Shown here: positions 1-6,624 of the stretch, piece after piece
How positions within the stretch are numbered: position 1 is the stretch's first letter
How the letters are laid out: every line of letters starts with the position of its first letter
NCBI GenBank assembly: GCA_017987615.1
Contig: JAGNTI010000059.1
Coordinates: 1-7,646 of the forward strand
From: Sediminibacterium sp.
GTDB taxonomy: Bacteria; Bacteroidota; Bacteroidia; Chitinophagales; Chitinophagaceae
Length of the DNA: 7,646 nt
Direction: 5' to 3'
Program-made: the position numbers and the translations under genes
The notes under the pieces: model-generated
What the model was told of the DNA's origin: nothing
Database searches by the model: none
What the model saw: only the letters and a program-made list of their open reading frames with translations

Positions 1-276
1 TGCTTTTTTAGGAGCTGCTTTTTTTACTGCTTTTTTCACAGCTTTTTTAGCTACTGGTTTTTTTGTAGCAGCTTTTTTTGGAGCGGCTTTTTTTACTGCT
101 TTTTTAGCAGTTGGTTTTTTTGCAGCAGCTTTTTTAGGAGCGGCTTTTTTTACTGCTTTTTTAGCAGCTGGTTTTTTTGCAGCAGCTTTTTTAGGAGCGG
201 CTTTTTTTACTGCTTTTTTAGCAGCTGGTTTTTTTGCAGCAGCTTTTTTTGGAGCTACTTTTTTTGCTTTTGCCAT
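1..276 (-). CDS. Histone H1-like Lys/Ala/Pro-rich DNA-binding protein, N-terminal part
   Basis: The minus-strand frame opens with ATG at 276-274 and stays open for 92 codons to the window edge, so the C-terminus is missing. The visible part contains only Lys (39), Ala (34), Pro (9), Val (7), Thr (2) and the initiator Met, with no acidic, aromatic or sulfur residues after Met1. Lys-Lys pairs alternate with short Ala/Pro/Val spacers, in a 19-residue repeat AAAKKPAAKKAVKKAAPKK. This resembles the C-terminal tail of eukaryotic histone H1 and bacterial H1-like proteins (Hc1/Hc2, AlgP-like), which bind DNA nonspecifically through charge; a nucleoid role is therefore inferred. No globular domain is visible, but one could follow beyond the window. 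Every Lys codon is AAA, giving repeated A6-A7 runs. No Shine-Dalgarno sequence precedes the start. The gene is divergent from the CoA-binding protein gene. Low-complexity sequence makes the exact family uncertain. Confidence 0.8.
   Translation of the reverse strand, partial: MAKAKKVAPKKAAAKKPAAKKAVKKAAPKKAAAKKPAAKKAVKKAAPKKAAAKKPTAKKAVKKAAPKKAATKKPVAKKAVKKAVKKAAPKKA
64..234. repeat. Three tandem 57-bp repeats inside the H1-like gene
   Basis: Units lie at 64-120, 121-177 and 178-234. The last two are identical and the first differs from them at three bases. The period is 19 codons, so the reading frame is kept. A degenerate copy with an extra 12 bp (four codons) lies at 1-63, and a half copy at about 235-264. 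Identity at synonymous sites suggests recent duplication or gene conversion of units rather than only protein-level selection. Confidence 0.9.
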
Positions 277-311
277 GGTATTGTTGTTTGTTTGGGTTAA
301 AAGTTGAACTG

Positions 312-319
312 TAAAGTTA
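312..319 (-). promoter_or_regulatory. Possible -7 element for the H1-like gene
   Basis: On the minus strand this reads TAACTTTA, seven of eight positions matching the Bacteroidota -7 consensus TAnnTTTG. It lies 35 bp upstream of the ATG at 276, which would leave a leader of about 29 nt. The nearest TTG upstream is only 13 bp away, shorter than the usual spacing of about 19-21, so the call is weak in this AT-rich spacer. Confidence 0.25.
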
Positions 320-404
320 AAATATATTTCGACAATACGTAAAAAATAATTTCATTGAAAACCGCCAGGGTATAAGCCCTGCTTTCATTTGATCAATTAG
401 TATG

Positions 405-412
405 TATCTTTG
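405..412 (+). promoter_or_regulatory. -7 promoter element TATCTTTG, leaderless position
   Basis: TATCTTTG is a perfect match to the Bacteroidota -7 consensus TAnnTTTG. Only four bases (AAAA) separate it from the ATG at 417, so transcription should begin at or next to the start codon. The only nearby -33-like TTG (389-391) is 13 bp upstream, too close for the usual spacing. A short inverted repeat, CAGGG/CCCTG (366-370 and 377-381), lies just upstream and could be an operator. The same octamer sits in the same place before ubiE. Confidence 0.6.
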
Positions 413-416
413 AAAA

Positions 417-797
417 ATGACAGCACAACCTAGCAACCCTAAAAAAACTTTAATCATTGGTGCTTCCGAAAATCCGGAGCGTTATAGTTATTTAGCTACA
501 AAATTATTAGTAGCGCATGGACATCCTGTTGCGTGCATAGGTCTTAAACCAGGTCATATAGATGTTACGCCCATAGTTACCGGGGAGCCCGAGTTAACAG
601 ATATCCATACCATTACATTGTATGTGAACCCTGCGGCTCAGCACGCACTGATACCTTATTTGTTTTCATTGGCGCCTAAACGTATTATTTTTAATCCGGG
701 TACCGAAAATGAAGCATTTACGATGGTTGCAAAGCAAAAAGGGATTGAAACCATGGATGCATGCACGCTTGTGCTTTTAAATACAGGCCAGTATTAG
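417..797 (+). CDS. CoA-binding domain protein (YccU/COG1832-like)
   Basis: This 126-residue protein is a single Rossmann-type CoA-binding domain of the CoA_binding_2 type. The fold starts almost at once with KKTLIIGASENPERYSY (residues 9-25), which holds the nucleotide-binding turn and the conserved N-P-x-R-Y-S pattern. A central strand (TLYVNP, about 67-72), the conserved FNPGTEN loop (92-98) and a C-terminal DACTLVLLNTG segment (114-124) complete the family signature. The length is typical of these stand-alone proteins, which resemble the CoA-binding part of succinyl-CoA synthetase; their cellular role is poorly known. The next in-frame Met is far inside the fold, so 417 is the only sensible ATG, even though a perfect -7 element ends four bases before it. 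The gene converges on yifB with 19 bp between stop codons. Family assignment is firm, function is not. Confidence 0.88.
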   Translation: MTAQPSNPKKTLIIGASENPERYSYLATKLLVAHGHPVACIGLKPGHIDVTPIVTGEPELTDIHTITLYVNPAAQHALIPYLFSLAPKRIIFNPGTENEAFTMVAKQKGIETMDACTLVLLNTGQY

Positions 798-816
798 TTC
801 ATGTATTGATATTTGA

Positions 817-2370
817 TTAACCCCCGCCACTAGCGCTCCAATTGGCCCGGTCTAGTGTACGGTATTGGACGGCTTCTGCGATATGTTCAGGTAAAATGTG
901 TGGTGCGCCTGCTAAATCTGCTATCGTCCTACTAACTTTTATGATGCGGTGATAAGCTCTGGCACTTAGGTTTAATTTTTCCATAGCCGCAGCTAATATG
1001 GCTTTGCTATTAGGCCCCAGTGGGCAAAAATCAGCCAATTGTTTATTTGAAATTTGTGCGTTGGTATAGGTATTGACGCAGTGTTCGTATCTGTTTTTTT
1101 GAATAGCCCTAGCCGCTAAAACCCTTTCTCTGATGCTATTTGATTCTGATGGTCGGGAGCTGCGATCCAGTTCATGATGTGTTACGGGAGTTACTTCTAC
1201 ATGAAGATCTATCCGGTCAAGTAACGGTCCCGACACCCTATTTAAATATTTTTCTACGGCGCCCGCCGGACAGCTGCAGGATTTTGTTGGATGATTGAAA
1301 TAACCACAAGGGCAGGGGTTCATGGAAGCAATCAGCATAAAGTTGGCTGGGTATGTGAGCGACATACTTGCTCTGGCGAGACTTACCATGCGCTCTTCCA
1401 TGGGTTGACGGAGCACTTCTAAAACAGATCTTTTAAATTCTGGTAGTTCATCTAAAAACAAAACACCATTATGCGCCAGCGAAATTTCGCCGGGTTGTGG
1501 ATGACTACCACCGCCAATCAGTGCAATGTCAGAAATGGTATGATGCGGTGACCTAAAAGGCCTTGATTGCACCAAATAGGAGCCCGCGGCTAACTTGCCA
1601 GCTACACTATAAATTTGAGTTGTTTCTAGGGCTTCTGCCACATTTAAGGGTGGCAAAATGCTAGGGAGTCTTTTTGCAAGCATGGTTTTTCCTGCGCCAG
1701 GCGGTCCAATTAAAATCACATTGTGTGACCCAGCCGCCGCAATTTCTAGGGCGCGTTTAATATTGTCTTGCCCACTCACTTCACTAAAATCGATATTTGA
1801 AAGGGAAGGGTCTGTGTTTAAAAAAGTTTCAGGGTGTATTTGGTGTGTGGGGGTGCATGTTCCAGCAGCAAAAAAGTTGACTACTTCTTGTAAATGAGAT
1901 ACGCCATAAACGTTTAGTCCTTTTACCATGGACGCTTCATTGGCATTGGCAGCGGGTAAAATAATGCCAAGTGCATTTTCTTTTTTAGCCCGAATGGCCA
2001 TGGCCAGTGCACCCCTGATAGGATGAATGGTTCCATCTAAACCAAGTTCTCCCATGAGCATGTACTTATGAATTTGTGCTTCTTGGATAAGTTGGTCACT
2101 AGCGGCTAGTATACCAATGGCAATGGGTAGGTCAAACGCGGAGCCCGTTTTTTTGATATCAGCTGGCGCTAAATTGATGACCACTTTAATGCGTGGCATA
2201 CTAAAGCCATTTGATTTTATAGCGCTCTCTGTTCTTTGTAAACTTTCTTTAATAGCAATGTCCGGAAGGCCAACAATTTGATAGCCCTGACCCATACTAA
2301 CATTTACTTCTACAATGATGGTAATGGCGTCAACGCCCATTACTGCGGCACCCATAGTTTTTACAAGCAT
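817..2370 (-). CDS. yifB: YifB/ComM-family Mg-chelatase-like AAA+ ATPase
   Basis: This 517-residue protein has the full YifB/ComM layout. An N-terminal ChlI/Lon-protease-like S5 domain covers about residues 15-140 (GYQIVGLPDIAIKES, INLAPADIKK, FDLPIAIGIL, GELGLDG). An AAA+ core follows with Walker A GPPGAGKT (222-229), the family stretch SRPFRSPHHTIS (269-280), Walker B VLFLDELPEF (303-312) and LLDRID (383-388) holding the likely Arg finger. The C-terminal Mg_chelatase_C region has SARAYHRIIKVSRTIADL (469-486). Four cysteines, 353, 355, 365 and 367, form a C-x-C-x9-C-x-C cluster typical of the family. Despite the chelatase name, characterised ComM is a hexameric helicase that promotes branch migration during natural transformation; that role is transferred by homology. 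It is the last gene of the minus-strand cluster, 95 bp after the MutS-like gene, so it may also have its own promoter. Confidence 0.95.
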   Translation of the reverse strand: MLVKTMGAAVMGVDAITIIVEVNVSMGQGYQIVGLPDIAIKESLQRTESAIKSNGFSMPRIKVVINLAPADIKKTGSAFDLPIAIGILAASDQLIQEAQIHKYMLMGELGLDGTIHPIRGALAMAIRAKKENALGIILPAANANEASMVKGLNVYGVSHLQEVVNFFAAGTCTPTHQIHPETFLNTDPSLSNIDFSEVSGQDNIKRALEIAAAGSHNVILIGPPGAGKTMLAKRLPSILPPLNVAEALETTQIYSVAGKLAAGSYLVQSRPFRSPHHTISDIALIGGGSHPQPGEISLAHNGVLFLDELPEFKRSVLEVLRQPMEERMVSLARASMSLTYPANFMLIASMNPCPCGYFNHPTKSCSCPAGAVEKYLNRVSGPLLDRIDLHVEVTPVTHHELDRSSRPSESNSIRERVLAARAIQKNRYEHCVNTYTNAQISNKQLADFCPLGPNSKAILAAAMEKLNLSARAYHRIIKVSRTIADLAGAPHILPEHIAEAVQYRTLDRANWSASGGG

Positions 2371-2391
2371 ACAAACACTTTGATACTTGTA

Positions 2392-2399
2392 GAAAGGTA
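2392..2399 (-). promoter_or_regulatory. Weak -7-like element upstream of yifB
   Basis: The 95-bp gap between the MutS-like stop and the yifB start holds TACCTTTC on the minus strand, seven of eight bases of TAnnTTTG, ending 21 bp before the ATG at 2370. No TTG sits at a suitable distance upstream. There is no convincing terminator hairpin in the gap either, so read-through from the upstream genes remains possible. Confidence 0.2.
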
Positions 2400-2465
2400 A
2401 GGGCTACAATGCCTTATAAAAACGGCACCGAATAAATACCTGAAATGATTGCTGAATGAAAAAAA

Positions 2466-3779
2466 TTAGAGGTTTTGTAATAAATCCACAACGCCTTCTC
2501 TTTTTAAAATGAGATAGCCTAAGCGGTCATCACTAATGCCTTCTTTTAAATGGTAATGAAAAACAAGTTCACCATCATGAACACTTGTTTCAAAATATTT
2601 GAATTGAATATTGGAATACTGTTTTAAGTTGGCGCCAATTTCGTAGAGGTGTGTTGATAATATAAACAATGAAGGTTTGATTTTGCGAAGACCCTCAATA
2701 ACAGCCGTGCTGCACTTCATAGCATCTTCTACATTGGTACCTTTAAAGAGTTCGTCGATGAGGATGAGCCAGTTTTTTCCGTCGTTAATTTTTTCGATGG
2801 TATTTTTTATGCGCTTTACTTCGTTGTAAAAATAGCTTTCTCCTTTAATGATATTGTCCATCACATTGATGTTACTAAGCAGCCCATCAAATAAAGTGAG
2901 CTCCATTGTTTTTGCAGGAACGCCCATGCCCAAATGTGCCAGATAAACACTAATACCAACGGCTTTAATGAAAGTACTCTTACCCGCCATGTTGGCGCCG
3001 GTTAAAAATAAAAAGTTGCTTTCTTTTTCGAGCGTAATATTATACGAGGTAGGCGTTTGTAAAAGTGGATGGTAGCAACCCGTTGCTTCTATACATGCAG
3101 TAGGTGCGGTTGTAAAATTAGGAAAGCAAAGGTCCTGTGCTACAAAAACACGCGCCAAACTTTGGTAAGCGTCCATGCTGCTGTACAAATCTATCAGGTC
3201 ATAAAAATCTTGCTTATGCCTTGTTCGGATCTGACCCGCAATACTTAACATTTGTTGCGGCGTTGCCGTTTTAGTGTCTATGAGTCTAAGCGCCGCAAGT
3301 GCTGGCTTGCTTAATTTTTTTTCGATGTTAGCGGTCCAACTTGCAATCATTGGATGATGATTGTAGTCTAGTAAAAGTTGGTGAACCGCAAACATTCCAT
3401 TCAAAAAATCGGCGCAGTGCGTAATCGTATATTTAGTTAGCGCATAATCTGGCGCGTGAAATATTTTATACCAGTTACTATTAAAATAAGTGGGCTGTTG
3501 TGGGTATGGGTCAAACTGTGTTTCGTAGTATTTGGCTACCACCATAATGGTGCCGTTGGTAATGCTAATAGGCCAGTTAGGCAGCGTATTTACAAGGGCC
3601 TGAATAACGGCCTGTGTATCTTTTATTTTTTGAATGCTACCAAGCGGGTTTTCGACAAGGTAACGAAGCATTTCTTTACCGCCAACCGTTCCAGTTTGAT
3701 TGAGGTAATGGAATATAGAAACAGACTCGTCGCTGTTAAATATGGAGAGGTCGTGAAGGGTATCTTTATCTACCTGCAT
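2466..3779 (-). CDS. Short MutS-family ATPase (core and ATPase domains only)
   Basis: This 437-residue protein is about half the length of MutS1. The C-terminal ATPase carries Walker A GANMAGKST (261-269), an ABC-type signature region SYFYNEVKRI (315-324), Walker B WLILIDELFKGT (337-348) and the H-loop STHLYEI (375-381). The helical first half (about 1-240) fits the MutS lever/clamp region, including GGKEMLRYLVENPL (33-46), and ends in CYHPLL (235-240). The mismatch-recognition domain, with its Phe-x-Glu motif, and the connector are absent, and there is no C-terminal Smr nuclease domain. It is therefore unlikely to detect mismatches the way MutS1 does. A role in binding branched or recombination DNA is an inference. 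The start is 3 bp after the dihydroorotase stop, which indicates translational coupling in one operon. Similar short MutS-related proteins are, as I recall, common in Bacteroidota. Confidence 0.88.
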   Translation of the reverse strand: MQVDKDTLHDLSIFNSDESVSIFHYLNQTGTVGGKEMLRYLVENPLGSIQKIKDTQAVIQALVNTLPNWPISITNGTIMVVAKYYETQFDPYPQQPTYFNSNWYKIFHAPDYALTKYTITHCADFLNGMFAVHQLLLDYNHHPMIASWTANIEKKLSKPALAALRLIDTKTATPQQMLSIAGQIRTRHKQDFYDLIDLYSSMDAYQSLARVFVAQDLCFPNFTTAPTACIEATGCYHPLLQTPTSYNITLEKESNFLFLTGANMAGKSTFIKAVGISVYLAHLGMGVPAKTMELTLFDGLLSNINVMDNIIKGESYFYNEVKRIKNTIEKINDGKNWLILIDELFKGTNVEDAMKCSTAVIEGLRKIKPSLFILSTHLYEIGANLKQYSNIQFKYFETSVHDGELVFHYHLKEGISDDRLGYLILKREGVVDLLQNL

Positions 3780-3782
3780 AAT

Positions 3783-5126
3783 TTAGGATCTGTTAAACTG
3801 AAGACGCATTCCAGTCTTAGATTCATCAAATCCTCCATTTCCATAAACCATATGACCATTTACAAAAGTTTTTGAAACCGTTGCGGGTTGGGTAAAGCCT
3901 TCGAGTGGGCTCCATCCGCATTTGTATAGGATATTTTCTTTGGTAATGGTTTCTGGGGTATTTCTGTCAAGTAATACTAAGTCGGCGTAGTAGCCTTCTC
4001 TAATGTACCCGCGGTTATTAATTTGAAAACAGCGCGCTGGTGCGTGACTCATTTTTTCTACTACACGCTCAATAGTAATTTTTTGCTCGGCTACATAATG
4101 TAACATAAGACCAAGTGCGTGCTGCACGAGTGGAAGTCCTGCATGTGCATGCAAGTAGTCTTCCTGTTTTTCTGCCCAGGTATGCGGGGCATGATCGGTG
4201 GCAATAATATCAAGGCGGTCATCTAGTAATCCTTCCCATAAAGCCGTTTTATGATGAGGCGCTTTAATAGCAGGGTTGCATTTTATTTGATTGCCTAAAC
4301 GTGCATAGTCGTCGGAAGTAAAGTGTAAATGATGCACACATACTTCAGATGTAATTCTTTTTTCTTCGAGTGGAAGCATATTGCTAAAGAGTTGTAATTC
4401 TTTAGCGGTGGTAATATGTAAAACGTGCAACCTGGTGCCAAATTTTTTGGCCATTTGTACTGCTCTAAATGAAGATTCAAAACAAACGTCTTCGTCTCTA
4501 ATTAACGGATGATCTGCGGCAGTTAATACCCTGTTTTCTGCGGTAAACTTTGCTAGGTTGCTTTTGAATAGACGCTCTTCTTCACAATGGGTAGCAATTA
4601 AAACTTCAGAACCTTCAAATATTTTTTCTAATAAAATTGGGTTATCAACGAGTAAATTTCCGGTTGATGACCCCATAAATATTTTGACACCACAAACATC
4701 ATTTTTTTTGTCGTTGGTGCGTAGCACTTCCTCCAAATTGTCGTTGGAAGTACCCATAAAAAAGGAGTAGTTCGCAAGTGCATGGTGCTTTGCGGTATCA
4801 TATTTTTGCTCGAGTAACTCGTGGGTAAATGCCGGTGGATTGGTATTTGGCATCTCCATAAACGAAGTAACACCACCTCTTACCGCTGCTTTTGCCTCTG
4901 TATAAATGGTTGCTTTGTGCGTAAGCCCCGGTTCTCTAAAATGCACTTGATCATCAATAACGCCAGGGATTAGGGTTTTCCCCGTTCCGTCTATTTCTTC
5001 AATGCGCATGCTAGGGTCTAGTTGCGATCCAATTTTTTCGATGCGGGTATCTCTAATCCATACATCACCTGTTGTGGTGGTTCCTTCGTTTACGATGGAT
5101 ACGTTTTTGATGACTATATTTTTCAT
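3783..5126 (-). CDS. pyrC: Dihydroorotase (class I-type amidohydrolase)
   Basis: The 447-residue product is a cyclic amidohydrolase that should interconvert N-carbamoyl-aspartate and dihydroorotate in cytosolic de novo pyrimidine synthesis. A small beta domain at each end (TLIPGVID near 51-58; YYADLVLLD near 379-387) flanks the metal-dependent barrel. Substrate and metal motifs are VHFREPGLTHK (61-71), MPNTNPP (92-98), GVKIFMGSSTGN (146-157), ATHCEEE with His180, HVLHITT with His237, and ATDHAPHT with Asp311. The classical HxH metal pair reads Gln60-Val-His62, so the first His is missing. Lys148 lies where related hydantoinases carry a carboxylated metal-bridging Lys. As I recall, Bacteroidota dihydroorotases share this DDQVHFREPG form. 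It lies 35 bp downstream of the porT-like gene and directly precedes the MutS-like gene. Hydantoinase or allantoinase is a less likely alternative, given the FREPG motif. Confidence 0.9.
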   Translation of the reverse strand: MKNIVIKNVSIVNEGTTTTGDVWIRDTRIEKIGSQLDPSMRIEEIDGTGKTLIPGVIDDQVHFREPGLTHKATIYTEAKAAVRGGVTSFMEMPNTNPPAFTHELLEQKYDTAKHHALANYSFFMGTSNDNLEEVLRTNDKKNDVCGVKIFMGSSTGNLLVDNPILLEKIFEGSEVLIATHCEEERLFKSNLAKFTAENRVLTAADHPLIRDEDVCFESSFRAVQMAKKFGTRLHVLHITTAKELQLFSNMLPLEEKRITSEVCVHHLHFTSDDYARLGNQIKCNPAIKAPHHKTALWEGLLDDRLDIIATDHAPHTWAEKQEDYLHAHAGLPLVQHALGLMLHYVAEQKITIERVVEKMSHAPARCFQINNRGYIREGYYADLVLLDRNTPETITKENILYKCGWSPLEGFTQPATVSKTFVNGHMVYGNGGFDESKTGMRLQFNRS

Positions 5127-5161
5127 AATAGACGGTTATGTTGTTGCTTTATTTGAAGCGA

Positions 5162-5884
5162 TTAATCTTCTAAGTGTATTGAAAACACGATCATTCTAGA
5201 TTGTAATTTATCAAGTACATTGGAATATTTGAGTCCGCGATCAAGTTGATGTAAGTTGGTGATACCGTAACTGAATTTTATTTCTGGTGAAACAGTTACA
5301 AAGGGCAAATAAAAATTAAGTCCTAGGCCCGCTTCTAATCCAAAATCTACAGCACGTAATTTAACGAGGTCATCGGCGTTACGCGAGGTTGAATTACTGG
5401 ACAAATCAAAGTCAAATTTGACGCCGCCTAAAATGTACAATCTAAAATTATCAATTCGGTCAGAATTTAATTTAAAGTGTGCTGGAAGACTTACAAGTGT
5501 AGAAGGTAAAATTTGTTGTTGCTGGGTTTGCTCGCCTGGTTTAACAGATTTTAATGTGTAGTCGATGTATTTAGATCCGCCAATGATAAGCTGTGGATTT
5601 GCACGAAGCTCTATGTGATCATTGATTTTAAGGGTTGCTAATAAGCCCATGGTAATACCGCCACTAGATACCGGGTTTACGTACATGATAGAATCCGACG
5701 CTAAAAAATCTGCAGATTTGGTATGGTGTAAATAGCTTTTGTTATAGCCGAGGGTTAATCCAAAATAGTAAGGCAGGTCGTCTCTATACGAACGGTATAT
5801 TTCGCGCTGCGCCTGTATACTGCTCACCGCGCAAAACAAAATAATGCAAGTGGTTATTATTTTTTTCCGCAGTAAATCGTGCAT
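5162..5884 (-). CDS. porT: PorT-family outer-membrane beta-barrel protein (type IX secretion)
   Basis: This 240-residue protein begins with a positively charged stretch (LLRKK), a hydrophobic segment (about 9-22) and a likely signal peptidase I site after SSIQA (residue 25). The mature part consists of alternating amphipathic strands and turns, such as YYFGLTLGYNKSYLH (39-53), GGITMGLLATLKI (75-87), IELRANPQLIIGGSKY (91-106), AVDFGLEAGLGLNFYLP (178-194) and VSPEIKFSYGI (198-208). It ends in the strand SRMIVFSIHLED (229-240). This fits a roughly eight-stranded barrel of the PorT/SprT type (OMP_b-brl_2). PorT is required for the type IX secretion system of Bacteroidota and acts in the outer membrane. 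Assignment rests on this style plus the ubiE-porT arrangement, which I recall from other Bacteroidota. The start overlaps the end of ubiE by 28 bp, suggesting coupled translation. A generic barrel is the alternative. Confidence 0.8.
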   Translation of the reverse strand: MHDLLRKKIITTCIILFCAVSSIQAQREIYRSYRDDLPYYFGLTLGYNKSYLHHTKSADFLASDSIMYVNPVSSGGITMGLLATLKINDHIELRANPQLIIGGSKYIDYTLKSVKPGEQTQQQQILPSTLVSLPAHFKLNSDRIDNFRLYILGGVKFDFDLSSNSTSRNADDLVKLRAVDFGLEAGLGLNFYLPFVTVSPEIKFSYGITNLHQLDRGLKYSNVLDKLQSRMIVFSIHLED

Positions 5885-6600
5885 ATGCCAAAAGTCAATT
5901 TCTTATTGGTAATAGAGGTAAAGCCTACTTTTTCCATGATGCTCGTAAAAGCATCTCCTTCTGGAAAAGCTTGAACACTATCATTTAAATACTGGTAGGC
6001 CTCTTTATTTTTTGCAATCATTTTACCAAAACCGGGGGCTACTAAGTTCATGTAAATATTGTAGAAGCCTTTAAATAAAAACTGTTTTGGTTTTGAAAAT
6101 TCAAGTATCACAAGTTTGCCGCCTGGTTGTAACACACGAAACATTTCTTGTAAACCTGTTTCTAAGTGTTCAAAATTACGCACACCAAACGCAACAGTGA
6201 TACCATCAAAATGATTGTCGTTAAATGCGAGTTGTTCGCTATCACCACTCACTAGTTCAATCGAATCTTGTAATCCTAGCGCTGCAATTTTTTTTCTGCC
6301 TTCTGCAAGCATGCCTTCAGAAATATCAACACCCGTGATATGGGTTGGGGCAATCATTTTATGCGTTAGAATGGCAACATCACCAGTGCCTGTTGCAACG
6401 TCTAATATAATTTGAGGCTTCACTTCATTTAATGCATGAATGGCTTTTTTACGCCAACTCACATCGATACCTGCACTTAAAAAGCGGTTCAAAAAATCGT
6501 ACCTGAATGCGATGCTGTCAAACATGCTCGCAACCTGCTCCTTTTTAGTGAGCCCACTTTGTTCATAGGGCACTACTTTATCATGTGCATACTTTCCCAT
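5857..6600 (-). CDS. ubiE: Demethylmenaquinone methyltransferase UbiE/MenG
   Basis: This SAM-dependent methyltransferase makes the final C-methylation of demethylmenaquinone to menaquinone at the cytoplasmic side of the membrane. In the 247-residue form the family signature YDFLNRFLSAGIDVSWRK is at residues 34-51, the SAM-binding motif I LDVATGTGDVAI at 66-77, the acidic ribose-binding VDIS at 91-94, AFGVRNFEH at 137-145, and RVLQPGGKLVILEFSKP at 155-171. An in-frame ATG six codons upstream (6618) would give 253 residues, but its next three codons (GTA TCT TTG) overlap a perfect -7 element. I therefore chose the ATG at 6600, giving a protein beginning MGKYAHDKVVP. It heads the minus-strand cluster and overlaps the porT-like gene by 28 bp. 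Menaquinone rather than ubiquinone is inferred from the Bacteroidota setting. Confidence 0.93.
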   Translation of the reverse strand: MGKYAHDKVVPYEQSGLTKKEQVASMFDSIAFRYDFLNRFLSAGIDVSWRKKAIHALNEVKPQIILDVATGTGDVAILTHKMIAPTHITGVDISEGMLAEGRKKIAALGLQDSIELVSGDSEQLAFNDNHFDGITVAFGVRNFEHLETGLQEMFRVLQPGGKLVILEFSKPKQFLFKGFYNIYMNLVAPGFGKMIAKNKEAYQYLNDSVQAFPEGDAFTSIMEKVGFTSITNKKLTFGICTIYCGKK

Positions 6601-6606
6601 AGGTTG

Positions 6607-6614
6607 CAAAGATA
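6607..6614 (-). promoter_or_regulatory. -7 promoter element TATCTTTG for the ubiE cluster
   Basis: On the minus strand TATCTTTG, a perfect TAnnTTTG element, is followed by CAACCT and then the ATG at 6600. A transcript starting five to seven bases after the element would have almost no leader. A TTG about 24 bp upstream of the element is slightly farther than the usual -33 spacing. It overlaps the alternative upstream ATG at 6618, arguing against that start. Confidence 0.6.
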
Positions 6615-6624
6615 CCAAATAATA

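Noticed and set aside
1..276. CRISPR-like or satellite array at the left edge
   Set aside because: The units are contiguous with no spacers, keep a codon frame and encode a typical H1-like protein.
780..795. AATAC-N6-GTATT hairpin at the end of the CoA-binding gene as a terminator
   Set aside because: The stem is only 5 bp of mostly A-T pairs, overlaps the stop codon and has no following U-tract.
1658..1897. Plus-strand open frame of 79 codons inside yifB
   Set aside because: It is antisense to the conserved AAA+ core and shows no family features of its own.
817..2370. Magnesium chelatase subunit for chlorophyll or cobalamin synthesis
   Set aside because: The N-terminal Lon-like domain and the C-x-C-x9-C-x-C cluster are those of YifB/ComM, and no porphyrin genes are nearby.
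2415..2435. CGGTGCCG followed by TTTTT on the minus strand, after the MutS-like gene, as a terminator
   Set aside because: It could form only three base pairs around a two-base loop, too weak for intrinsic termination.
3456..3875. Plus-strand open frame of 139 codons across the MutS-dihydroorotase junction
   Set aside because: It is antisense to two well-supported genes, and its product has no recognisable domain.
5162..5884. PorT-like protein as a lipoprotein, because of Cys in its signal segment
   Set aside because: Residues before the cysteines do not match a lipobox, whereas SSIQA followed by Gln fits signal peptidase I.
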